Shown piece after piece: positions 1-5,172 of a DNA stretch of 8,280 nucleotides. The notes beneath the pieces were generated by a model. The model ran no database searches. It was not told where the DNA came from and worked only from the letters and a program-made list of their open reading frames with translations. Position 1 is the first letter of the stretch; each line of letters opens with the position of its first letter. Made by a program: the position numbers and the translations under genes. The DNA comes from Streptomyces katrae (GTDB lineage Bacteria; Actinomycetota; Actinomycetes; Streptomycetales; Streptomycetaceae): positions 1 to 8,280 of the forward strand of contig NZ_JZWV01000545.1 in the NCBI RefSeq assembly GCF_000966975.1. Direction: 5' to 3'.

Positions 1-49
1 GCCCCACCCGTACCGACCCGTCCCACCCGTCCTGGCCGGTTCGCGCCCT

Positions 50-77
50 TTGCACGACGCGCCGGACTGTCGACCCT
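50..77 (+). promoter_or_regulatory. Candidate leaderless promoter of the DUF6083-like gene
   Basis: A -35-like TTGCAC at 50-55 and a -10-like GACCCT at 72-77 are separated by 16 nt. The ATG at 84 lies 6 nt after the -10 box, where transcription would start, and no purine-rich ribosome-binding site precedes it. The -10 matches the TAnnnT consensus only at positions 2 and 6, so this is an inference from spacing. Confidence 0.35.
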
Positions 78-83
78 CACGGT

Positions 84-452
84 ATGGGGGACTACCAGGA
101 CGAACCGCCCCGGCTGCGCGCCGGGCAGCCGCACTGCCCGCACTGCGGCCTGCCGGTGGACCGGACGGCCACGGACGAGCACGACTGGGTGCTCCTGGAG
201 CCGGACATGACACCTCTGGCCCACGTCGTGCCACCGCAGCACCGCTGGATCACCCGCTCCGACGGCCGCGTGACGGTCTACGCCGTCAGCCCGCCGGACC
301 CGACACAGCGGTGCCGCATAGAACACCGCCTCGCCTGCGCGGCCCAGCCCCTCCCCGACCTCTGGCCCTGGCTCACCACCCTCCGCACCGAAAACCACCG
401 CCGCGCGCGGCGCCGGGCGGAACCCGCCCAGGACTGGCCCGACGCCGGCTAG
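84..452 (+). CDS. DUF6083-like CxxC protein, function unknown
   Basis: This 122-residue soluble protein resembles the Streptomyces DUF6083 family, which I recognise from memory and have not verified. A CPHC motif (C18, C21) near the N-terminus and a CRIEHRLAC motif (C77, H81, C85) further on are spaced as in a possible structural zinc site. The middle holds family-like blocks such as DWVLLEPDM and RWITRSDGRV, then PPDPTQRCRIEH and PDLWPWL. The C-terminus is basic and low in complexity. There is no signal peptide or membrane segment. The ATG is chosen because the conserved block begins soon after it, although no ribosome-binding site precedes it. The gene converges with the minus-strand gene that ends 6 nt beyond its stop. 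No catalytic motif is visible, so no function is proposed. Confidence 0.75.
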   Translation: MGDYQDEPPRLRAGQPHCPHCGLPVDRTATDEHDWVLLEPDMTPLAHVVPPQHRWITRSDGRVTVYAVSPPDPTQRCRIEHRLACAAQPLPDLWPWLTTLRTENHRRARRRAEPAQDWPDAG

Positions 453-458
453 CCGGGA

Positions 459-842
459 TCAGACCAGGGCGCCGCCCTGGAACTGCATCCCCGAGTCATC
501 GGGAACGTCCGCCCGCTTCCCCGTAGGAGCGGGATTGGGGGGCGGGAATCCCCCGTCCGCCGACCCGCAGGGCGCCACGAAGCACTCCACGACGTGGTGG
601 GAGGGGTTCCCGTGGGGATGCCCGTCCTTGCCGCCCCAGGGCCCGCCCCCGTCGGTCGAGCCGCCGTCCGCCGGGCCGCAGGGCGCCTTGATGCACTGCC
701 GCTGGTGATCGGCCACGGCGATGTGCGGCGTCCCGTGGACGGCGGCGAACGCGGCGACGTTCAGCACCGTGCTCCCGGCGGCCACGATGGTCGAGGCGGC
801 GAAAACGAAGAGACGGCGGGTCCAGGAGGTCTGCTGGGTCAT
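459..842 (-). CDS. Small exported or membrane-anchored protein with two Cys repeats
   Basis: I do not recognise this 127-residue protein. The start is taken at 842, because GGAGGAG (complement of 849-855) lies 6 nt upstream; an in-frame ATG 27 codons earlier lacks such support. Residues 1-10 end in RR and are followed by a hydrophobic segment at about 11-35. This could be a signal peptide cut after AFA (32-34), or an uncleaved anchor. The rest is Gly, Pro, Asp and His rich and probably unstructured. Two copies of CxxAPCGxADGG, at residues 50-61 and 87-98, contain all four cysteines. The 24-nt DNA segments that encode much of these repeats (553-576 and 664-687) match at 22 positions, which points to internal duplication. 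The cysteines may form disulphides or bind metal outside the cell. The gene is monocistronic and converges with the DUF6083-like gene. Confidence 0.7.
   Translation of the reverse strand: MTQQTSWTRRLFVFAASTIVAAGSTVLNVAAFAAVHGTPHIAVADHQRQCIKAPCGPADGGSTDGGGPWGGKDGHPHGNPSHHVVECFVAPCGSADGGFPPPNPAPTGKRADVPDDSGMQFQGGALV
464..480. terminator. Small hairpin between convergent genes
   Basis: CCAGGGC at 464-470 and GCCCTGG at 474-480 form a perfect 7-bp stem with a 3-nt loop, 12 nt after the plus-strand stop. It overlaps the last codons of the convergent minus-strand gene. It could end the plus-strand transcript but has no U-tract. Confidence 0.3.
553..687. repeat. Pair of 24-nt direct repeats inside the Cys-repeat gene
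   Basis: CCGTCCGCCG followed by AC or GG and then CCGCAGGGCGCC occurs at 553-576 and 664-687, with 22 of 24 positions identical. The copies encode the two APCGxADGG motifs of the minus-strand protein and start 111 bp (37 codons) apart. Confidence 0.7.
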
Positions 843-951
843 CGGAATCTCCTCCGGTCGATACGGCCCGGCCGGAGGTTCCTTCCCCTCACGACCACCC
901 CTCCAGTAGGCCCCGCCCCCCACCCGACGTCAGGCCCCGGATTCACGTACC

Positions 952-981
952 TTGACGCGCGACGGGGACACGGGGTACACG
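952..981 (+). promoter_or_regulatory. Candidate vegetative promoter upstream of the small ORF and membrane protein
   Basis: TTGACG at 952-957 is a good -35 element. TACACG at 976-981, 18 nt away, is a fair -10 element that lacks the final T. It would start a leader of roughly 140 nt before the small ORF at 1126. A weak 7-bp hairpin (1000-1006 with 1013-1019) lies in that leader. I see nothing else in the stretch from 843 to 1114. Confidence 0.4.
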
Positions 982-1125
982 CGGCCGCATCCCGGACTCC
1001 CGTCCGGCTCTGCGGACGGCGCCACCACCGTCGAGCCGGATTGGCCTGCCGCCCTGAAGTCCTCGGAAACCACTGCTGGTTAGGGTGAAGCCAAGCAGGC
1101 CGCGCGGCAGCGTTGGAGGGGACCC

Positions 1126-1200
1126 ATGGCCACAAGGGCCGGTGAACGAAGTGACCCCGGCCGTCATGCCCGGGACGGTGGCGGGGAGATCGACCGATGA
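1126..1200 (+). CDS. Possible 24-residue ORF coupled to the membrane protein gene
   Basis: An ATG at 1126 follows GGAGGGG (1115-1121) at good spacing and opens a 24-codon frame, beginning MATRAGERS and ending GGGEIDR. Its TGA (1198-1200) overlaps the ATG of the next gene (1197-1199) as ATGA, the usual arrangement for translational coupling. An in-frame TAG at 1081 and the absence of ATG, GTG or TTG codons in between leave this as the only start. The peptide is hydrophilic and rich in Arg, Gly and Asp, with no signal peptide and no run of one amino acid as in an attenuator leader. It may be a leader peptide that sets translation of the downstream gene, or simply chance. The signal is the strong ribosome-binding site plus the exact overlap. 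Confidence 0.45.
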   Translation: MATRAGERSDPGRHARDGGGEIDR

Positions 1201-1805
1201 GGGCTCCGGTGGCGCCGGCCGGACCTGGGGAGCGTGACCGGTCTCGGCGGCGCCTTGCCGTCGGGGCCCGGGTGTTCTCGGGCGTATGCGTTCTCGGGGT
1301 GCTCGGCACGGTCCTGATGGTCATGTACGGGGTGCGATACCCCGGCGCAGACCAGAAGGAGTGCTGTTGGGAGCAGGACGCCACCCCTGAGTGGGCGGCG
1401 TCCGTGACCGGACTCCGGGTGCCCGACACGGCCGTCGACCGGCGGGCGGGCCTCCACAGCAACATGCAGTACGACGTGGTCCTGCTCGCGTTCACCGTGC
1501 GGACCGAAGAGGCCGACAAGTTCCTGGAACCGCTTCGTCGACAGGGCACCCAGATGGCCCACAACCGGCACCCGGAAGCCCCGGGATACACCCGCGGCGA
1601 CGGCTTCAGCCACCTCGGCCTTCCCGAGCCCGAGACCCTCGTCGACGGCATGCGCATCACCAGTGTCTGCCCCGGCGAGACGAAGACACCCGAAAGCGGC
1701 GCACTCCGGCTGTGCGCGAAGATCCAGGCGCACGAGTTCCAGCCGGGCACCACGCGCATCTACGTCCGGGCCGACAGCGACGCGACCATCGAGAAGCCGG
1801 CCTGA
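1197..1805 (+). CDS. Single-pass membrane protein, function unknown
   Basis: This 202-residue protein is not one I can name. A short cytoplasmic N-terminus rich in Arg (residues 1-25) precedes one hydrophobic segment (about 26-46). The remaining 150 or so residues should lie outside the membrane by the positive-inside rule. That domain carries a vicinal pair C56-C57 and two further cysteines, C158 and C173, which could form disulphides. No lipobox, protease motif or known fold signature is visible. The start is supported by GGGGAG (1183-1188), 8 nt before the ATG, and by an in-frame stop (1152-1154) with no other start after it. It overlaps the preceding 24-codon ORF by ATGA and is followed by a two-way hairpin terminator, so it is probably the last gene of its transcript. 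Composition matches its neighbours. Confidence 0.75.
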   Translation: MRAPVAPAGPGERDRSRRRLAVGARVFSGVCVLGVLGTVLMVMYGVRYPGADQKECCWEQDATPEWAASVTGLRVPDTAVDRRAGLHSNMQYDVVLLAFTVRTEEADKFLEPLRRQGTQMAHNRHPEAPGYTRGDGFSHLGLPEPETLVDGMRITSVCPGETKTPESGALRLCAKIQAHEFQPGTTRIYVRADSDATIEKPA

Positions 1806-1832
1806 CCCCGAGCGGTTGGCCGCACATACGCC

Positions 1833-1872
1833 AAGACCCCGTCCTCAGCGTTGCCGCTGATGGCGGGGTCTT
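1833..1872. terminator. Two-way hairpin terminator between the membrane protein gene and the tRNA
   Basis: AAGACCCCG at 1833-1841 pairs with CGGGGTCTT at 1864-1872. An inner stem pairs TCAGCG with CGCTGA, with a small internal bulge and a TTGC loop. It lies 27 nt after the plus-strand stop and about 18 nt beyond the 3' end of the minus-strand tRNA. Because the stem starts with AA and ends with TT, it can serve both strands. Confidence 0.7.
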
Positions 1873-1873
1873 C

Positions 1874-1895
1874 GGGCACTTCATGCGAAGTGCCC
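1874..1895. repeat. Perfect 9-bp inverted repeat overlapping the tRNA 3' end
   Basis: GGGCACTTC (1874-1882) and GAAGTGCCC (1887-1895) flank a 4-nt loop. In the minus-strand transcript the first arm holds the last four acceptor bases of the tRNA plus its discriminator A. The second arm lies in the 3' trailer, so this hairpin competes with the acceptor stem. Confidence 0.6.
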
Positions 1896-1962
1896 CCGGC
1901 AGGATTCGAACCTGCGCACACGGCTCCGGAGGCCGTTGCTCTATCCCCTGAGCTACGGGGGC
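1891..1962 (-). tRNA. tRNA-Arg, anticodon CCG
   Basis: The complement of 1891-1962 folds into a complete 72-nt cloverleaf. The acceptor stem GCCCCCG pairs with CGGGGGC and the discriminator is A. The D stem is GCTC/GAGC. The anticodon stem ACGGC/GCCGT closes the loop CTCCGGA, and the T stem GCAGG/CCTGC closes the loop TTCGAAT. The anticodon CCG (complement of 1927-1929) reads the arginine codon CGG, which is common in this GC-rich genome. The 3' CCA is not encoded (the next bases are CTT), so CCA must be added enzymatically. The gene is transcribed away from the response regulator and nrtL. Its closeness to an arginyl-tRNA-synthetase-like gene is notable. Confidence 0.97.
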
Positions 1963-1991
1963 GTGTCGTTCGCGTTGCGGCGACGGGTTGA

Positions 1992-2019
1992 ACACTACCA
2001 GCTCCGACGGGGTGATCAG
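1992..2019 (-). promoter_or_regulatory. Candidate tRNA-Arg promoter
   Basis: On the minus strand CTGATC (complement of 2014-2019) and TAGTGT (complement of 1992-1997) are spaced 16 nt apart. The -10 fits TAnnnT. Transcription would start near 1985, giving a 5' leader of about 23 nt before the tRNA. Confidence 0.45.
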
Positions 2020-2081
2020 GAACCGTTTTGAGCGGGAGGGAGGAGGTCGGTCGCCCGGAGGGGGTGGAAGTGGCAAAAACC

Positions 2082-2111
2082 CGGACGCGGGGGCTTAGGG
2101 CGACCTACCCT
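2082..2111 (+). promoter_or_regulatory. Candidate leaderless promoter of the response regulator gene
   Basis: TACCCT at 2106-2111 fits TAnnnT, and CGGACG at 2082-2087 keeps the GAC core of a -35 box with an 18-nt spacer. The GTG at 2118 lies 6 nt after the -10 box, the expected transcription start. It has no ribosome-binding site of its own. Confidence 0.5.
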
Positions 2112-2117
2112 CGAGTT

Positions 2118-2540
2118 GTGCCAGGCGCCTCGGGCCGGGTGCTTGTTGTCGACGACAACAAGGTCATCCGGCAGCTGATCAAGGTCAATCTCGAGCTGGA
2201 GGGCTTCGAGGTCGTGACCGCGAACGATGGTGCCGAGTGCCTGGACGTCGTCCACCGCGTGTGTCCCGACGCGATCACCCTTGATGTGGTCATGCCGCGA
2301 CTGGACGGGTTCGGGGCCGCCGCGCAGCTGCGGGCCGACCCGCGGACGCGGCACGTGCCCGTGGCGATCGTCAGTGCCTGTACGCAGCACGAGGTCGAGG
2401 CGGCGATCGCCGCCGGGGTGGACGCCTTTCTCGCCAAGCCCTTCGAGCCCGCCGAGCTGGTGCGGGTCGTGCGGCGGCGGCTCGTGGAGCGGAAGGACCG
2501 GCGGGAGCGGAAGGGCGCGCCGGCCGGTAGAGGGGTGTAA
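2118..2540 (+). CDS. Stand-alone receiver-domain response regulator
   Basis: The 140-residue protein is one CheY-like receiver domain with no DNA-binding or enzymatic output domain. The acidic pair D12-D13 in VLVVDDN would bind Mg2+, D56 in TLDVVMP is the likely phosphoacceptor, S86 in AIVSAC is the switch residue, and K107 in LAKPFEP is the conserved lysine. After about residue 125 only a basic Arg/Lys tail remains. The GTG at 2118 is preferred because it starts just before the domain and lies 6 nt after a -10-like TACCCT. A GTG at 2070, 8 nt after GGAGG (2057-2061), is a real alternative that would add 16 residues. No histidine kinase is present in the window, so the phosphodonor and partner are unknown. 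A G-rich repeat runs across the stop codon towards nrtL. Confidence 0.9.
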   Translation: MPGASGRVLVVDDNKVIRQLIKVNLELEGFEVVTANDGAECLDVVHRVCPDAITLDVVMPRLDGFGAAAQLRADPRTRHVPVAIVSACTQHEVEAAIAAGVDAFLAKPFEPAELVRVVRRRLVERKDRRERKGAPAGRGV

Positions 2541-2566
2541 GGGGAGAGGGGTGTAGGGGGAGAGGG
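2529..2566 (+). repeat. G-rich 16-nt tandem repeat with quadruplex potential
   Basis: AGAGGGGTGTAAGGGG (2529-2544) and AGAGGGGTGTAGGGGG (2545-2560) are followed by a partial third copy, AGAGGG (2561-2566). G-runs at 2541-2544, 2548-2551, 2556-2560 and 2564-2566 have loops of 3, 4 and 3 nt, which meets the usual G-quadruplex pattern on the coding strand. A fifth run lies at 2532-2535. The first copy contains the response regulator's TAA stop. Confidence 0.75.
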
Positions 2567-2647
2567 CTGCGTCGTAGCCGGGTGGGGTTGCGGTGGGTGG
2601 GGATTCCACATGGCGAAACCCGATGCATGGGGGCCCGGCTTCTCGCC

Positions 2648-2653
2648 TAGGCT
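2648..2653 (+). promoter_or_regulatory. Candidate -10 element for a leaderless nrtL transcript
   Basis: TAGGCT fits TAnnnT and lies 7 nt before the GTG at 2661. I see no good -35 at the right distance; TGCATG at 2624-2629 is weak. The same spacing of -10 box to GTG occurs at the upstream response regulator gene. Confidence 0.45.
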
Positions 2654-2660
2654 GGGTTCC

Positions 2661-3605
2661 GTGATCCCCGCCGACCTCTCTCATGCCGTCGTACACGCCG
2701 TACGCCGCGCCGTCGAGGCCGGGGAGCTGGGCGGGCCCGTGCCCGCGCGGGTGGTCGTCGAGCGGACCCGGCCCGGAGGGGTGGGGGAGTACGCCAGTCC
2801 CGTCGCCCTGAGGATGGGCAGGGGGGCCGAGGGGGCCCTCGTGCTCGCGAAGGCGCTCGCCCTTGAGCCCGGCATCGCGACCGTCGAGGTCACCGGGCCC
2901 GGGTTCCTGAACTTCACCCTCGCCCCCCTCTCCGCCGCCGAGCTCGTAAGGGACGTGGCCGGGCGAGCCGGGCGGTACGGGTGTCTCCCCGTCGCCCCGC
3001 AGCCCGCCGCCGGGACGCGCCGGGAGGACGTGCGGGGTGCCGTCGTGCGGGGTGCCGTCGTGCGGATCCGGGAGGGGCAGGGGCTCCCGGGGGAGGGCGA
3101 AGGGCTGAGTGTCGCGCCCGTCGCCCGGCGGGACGGGGACGTGGTCGCGCGGTACGGGGCCGCGGCCGCCGTCTGGGCCATGGTCGTCGTGCCGGCGCGG
3201 GAGACGCCCGTGTTCGGTGACGGGCTGCTCGTGCAAGGCGAGGAGAACGAGGTCTTCCGGGTGCGCTACGCGCACGCCCGCGCCCGGGCGCTGACGCGGA
3301 ACGCCGCCGACCTCGGGTTCCGCGGCGAACCCGGTGACGTCGACGCGCCCGCCCTGCTGCGCGCCCTCGCCGATCACCCCCTCGCCCTCGAAGCCGCCGC
3401 CCACCACCGGGCGCCCGAGCGGCTCGCGCGGCACCTGGTCGTCGTCGCCGACGCGCTGCTCGACTTCCAGCACCAGGTCCTGCCCCTCGGGGACGAGAAA
3501 CCCTCGGCCGCCCACCGTGCCCGGCTGGCTCTCGCCGAAGCCGCCGGGGCGGTGCTGGCCGGCGGCCTCGCCCTCCTCGGCATAGACGCCCCCCATTTCT
3601 TGTGA
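2661..3605 (+). CDS. nrtL: ArgS-related anticodon-binding protein NrtL, lacking the synthetase core
   Basis: The 314-residue protein resembles the two ends of arginyl-tRNA synthetase. The N-terminal part, with GEYASPVAL and GPGFLNFTL (residues 79-87), matches the ArgS N-terminal domain that contacts the tRNA D-loop. The C-terminal third, with [14 protein letters not shown] (Y203) and ending [14 protein letters not shown], matches the DALR anticodon-binding domain. Between them the HIGH and KMSK catalytic motifs are absent. Only a weak trace of the ArgS RYGADA...R segment remains ([10 protein letters not shown]), so aminoacylation is not expected. A tRNA-binding or regulatory role is inference. 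The GTG at 2661 is preferred over the ATG at 2610 because it follows a -10-like TAGGCT and matches the N-terminus I remember for the family. It ends 19 nt before lysA, probably in one operon. A 15-nt tandem repeat lies in the linker. Confidence 0.87.
   Translation: MIPADLSHAVVHAVRRAVEAGELGGPVPARVVVERTRPGGVGEYASPVALRMGRGAEGALVLAKALALEPGIATVEVTGPGFLNFTLAPLSAAELVRDVAGRAGRYGCLPVAPQPAAGTRREDVRGAVVRGAVVRIREGQGLPGEGEGLSVAPVARRDGDVVARYGAAAAVWAMVVVPARETPVFGDGLLVQGEENEVFRVRYAHARARALTRNAADLGFRGEPGDVDAPALLRALADHPLALEAAAHHRAPERLARHLVVVADALLDFQHQVLPLGDEKPSAAHRARLALAEAAGAVLAGGLALLGIDAPHFL
3030..3065 (+). repeat. 15-nt in-frame tandem repeat in the nrtL linker
   Basis: GTGCGGGGTGCCGTC occurs exactly twice (3030-3044 and 3045-3059), followed by a partial copy GTGCGG (3060-3065). 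It encodes RGAVV twice, in the region where the synthetase core is missing. The exact copies suggest a recent slippage duplication. Confidence 0.85.
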
Positions 3606-3624
3606 ACCGCGAAGAGAGATACCG

Positions 3625-5016
3625 ATGAGCCGTTCCGCGCACCCCGCCGGGCCCCGCCACGCCGACGTCCTGCCCGAGGGCCACTACGCCCCGCCGCCCG
3701 CCGACCTGAACGCGCTGGACGAGAAGGTCTGGTCGCGGACCGTCACCCGGAACGCGGACGGGGTCGTGACCGTCGGCGGGATCGAAGTGACCCGGCTCGC
3801 CGAGGAGTTCGGGACGCCGGGCTACTTCCTCGACGAGGAGGACTTCCGGGCCCGCTGCCGTGCCTGGGCGCACGCCTTCGGCAAGGACGCGGACGTGTTC
3901 TACGCCGGCAAGGCGTTCCTCTCCAAGGCGGTCGTGAAGTGGCTGAAGGAGGAGGGGCTCAACCTCGACGTGTGCTCGGGCGGGGAGCTGGCCACCGCGC
4001 TCGCCGCCGAGATGCCGGCCGAGCGGATCGCCTTCCACGGGAACAACAAGTCGGAGAGTGAGATCCGGCGTGCGGTCTCCGCCGGTGTGGGACGGATCGT
4101 GCTCGACTCGTTCCAGGAGATCGCCCGGGTCGCGCACATCGCCGGTGAGCTGGGTGTGCGGCAGCCCGTGCAGATCCGGGTGACCGTGGGCGTGGAAGCG
4201 CACACCCACGAGTTCATCGCGACCGCCCACGAGGACCAGAAGTTCGGTATCGCCGTCGCCGACGGGTCCGCCGCCGAAGCCGTGCGGCGGGCGCTCGGGC
4301 ACGAGAGCCTCGAGCTGCTCGGCGTCCACTCCCACATCGGCTCGCAGATCTTCGACATGGCCGGCTTCGAGGTCTCCGCGAAGCGGGTCGTGCAGCTGCT
4401 GGCCGCCGTCCGCGACGAGCACGGGGTCGAGCTGCCCGAGATCGACCTCGGCGGCGGGCTCGGTATCGCCTACACGTCCGCCGACGACCCGCGCGAGCCC
4501 CACGAGATCGCCAAGTCGCTCACCGAGATCGTCGCGCGGGAGTGCGAGGGCGCGGGGCTGAAGGCTCCGCGGATCTCCGTCGAGCCCGGCCGCGCCATCG
4601 TGGGGCCGACCGCCTTCACGCTCTACGAGGTCGGCACGATCAAGCCGCTGGAGGGGCTGCGCACGTACGTCTCCGTCGACGGGGGCATGTCCGACAACAT
4701 CCGGACGGCCCTGTACGACGCCGAGTACGCCGTCACCCTCGTCTCCCGCGTCTCCGACGCGGAGCCCATGCTCGTCCGCGTCGTCGGCAAGCACTGCGAG
4801 AGCGGCGACATCGTCGTCCGGGACGCCTTCCTCCCCGCCGACCTGGCCCCCGGCGACCTGATCGCCGTCCCGGCCACCGGGGCGTACTGCCGCTCCATGG
4901 CCAGCAACTACAACCACGCGCTCCGCCCGCCCGTCGTCGCCGTGCGCGACGGGGCCGCGCGGGTGATCGTCCGGCGTGAGACGGAGGAAGATCTCCTGTC
5001 TCTCGACCTCGGGTGA
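3625..5016 (+). CDS. lysA: Diaminopimelate decarboxylase
   Basis: This cytoplasmic PLP enzyme converts meso-2,6-diaminopimelate to L-lysine and CO2, the last step of lysine synthesis. At 463 residues it has full family length. Fold-type III (alanine racemase-like) motifs appear in order. K96 in VFYAGKAF should form the Schiff base with PLP. HSHIGSQ (235-241) and GGGLGI (276-281) line the cofactor site, and EPGRAIVG starts at 320. C391-E392-S393 in CESGD contributes the substrate and dimer-interface residues known for the family, and Y421 in [12 protein letters not shown] is the conserved tyrosine. A purine-rich AGAGAG lies 9 nt before the ATG. The gene starts 19 nt after nrtL, so they are probably co-transcribed. 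Two strong inverted repeats follow it, before hom. No expected residue is missing. Confidence 0.97.
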   Translation: MSRSAHPAGPRHADVLPEGHYAPPPADLNALDEKVWSRTVTRNADGVVTVGGIEVTRLAEEFGTPGYFLDEEDFRARCRAWAHAFGKDADVFYAGKAFLSKAVVKWLKEEGLNLDVCSGGELATALAAEMPAERIAFHGNNKSESEIRRAVSAGVGRIVLDSFQEIARVAHIAGELGVRQPVQIRVTVGVEAHTHEFIATAHEDQKFGIAVADGSAAEAVRRALGHESLELLGVHSHIGSQIFDMAGFEVSAKRVVQLLAAVRDEHGVELPEIDLGGGLGIAYTSADDPREPHEIAKSLTEIVARECEGAGLKAPRISVEPGRAIVGPTAFTLYEVGTIKPLEGLRTYVSVDGGMSDNIRTALYDAEYAVTLVSRVSDAEPMLVRVVGKHCESGDIVVRDAFLPADLAPGDLIAVPATGAYCRSMASNYNHALRPPVVAVRDGAARVIVRRETEEDLLSLDLG

Positions 5017-5022
5017 TTCCCA

Positions 5023-5056
5023 TATTTTCGGGACAGGGCGTCCGGTCCCGAAAATA
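5023..5056. terminator. Perfect 12-bp A/T-based inverted repeat after lysA
   Basis: TATTTTCGGGAC (5023-5034) and GTCCCGAAAATA (5045-5056) pair perfectly around a 10-nt loop, 6 nt after the lysA stop. Position and symmetry fit a terminator that works on either strand, but no U-tract follows it. An operator is the alternative. Confidence 0.6.
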
Positions 5057-5059
5057 GAC

Positions 5060-5108
5060 GTCTCACTCAATGGACCGAGGATGGAAACTGCTGTCCATTG
5101 AGTGAGAC
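5060..5108. repeat. Perfect 16-bp inverted repeat upstream of hom
   Basis: GTCTCACTCAATGGAC (5060-5075) and GTCCATTGAGTGAGAC (5093-5108) are exact reverse complements separated by 17 nt. The arms are only half G/C, low for this sequence. It ends 64 nt before the hom start. As RNA it would form a long hairpin, possibly an attenuator or processing site. As DNA it could be a two-site operator. I find no convincing promoter or riboswitch core beside it. Confidence 0.75.
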
Positions 5109-5172
5109 TGGTTCATACCTGGCGCGTAACCCGCGCGCCGGGAGCGAAGAAAGATCGAAAGGCGTAGGTCGA

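Noticed and set aside
594..1088. Plus-strand open frame antisense to the Cys-repeat gene
   Set aside because: No ribosome-binding site and no motif. The minus-strand gene has a strong start signal and a coherent signal-peptide-like N-terminus.
2016..3596. Minus-strand frame opposite the response regulator and nrtL
   Set aside because: It is a repetitive Gly/Pro/His-rich translation that only mirrors the codon bias of the plus-strand genes.
5055..5064. TAGACGTCTC between the two inverted repeats, considered as a McbR-like operator
   Set aside because: The McbR site as I know it needs a 6-nt spacer between TAGAC and GTCTA. Here the halves abut and the second one differs.
2914..5070. Very long open frame on the minus strand opposite nrtL and lysA
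   Set aside because: It lies antisense to well-recognised genes. Long open antisense frames are expected in high-GC DNA, and the translation is low-complexity Arg/Gly/Pro without motifs.
5070..5105. Tiny frames starting at 5070 and 5081 within the 16-bp inverted repeat, as possible leader peptides of hom
   Set aside because: Neither has a ribosome-binding site, and neither encodes runs of Thr, Lys, Met or Ile as an attenuator would.
5098..5172. Extended N-terminus of Hom from the TTG at 5098
   Set aside because: The TTG sits in the right arm of the inverted repeat, has no ribosome-binding site, and the added 25 residues do not resemble the family N-terminus.
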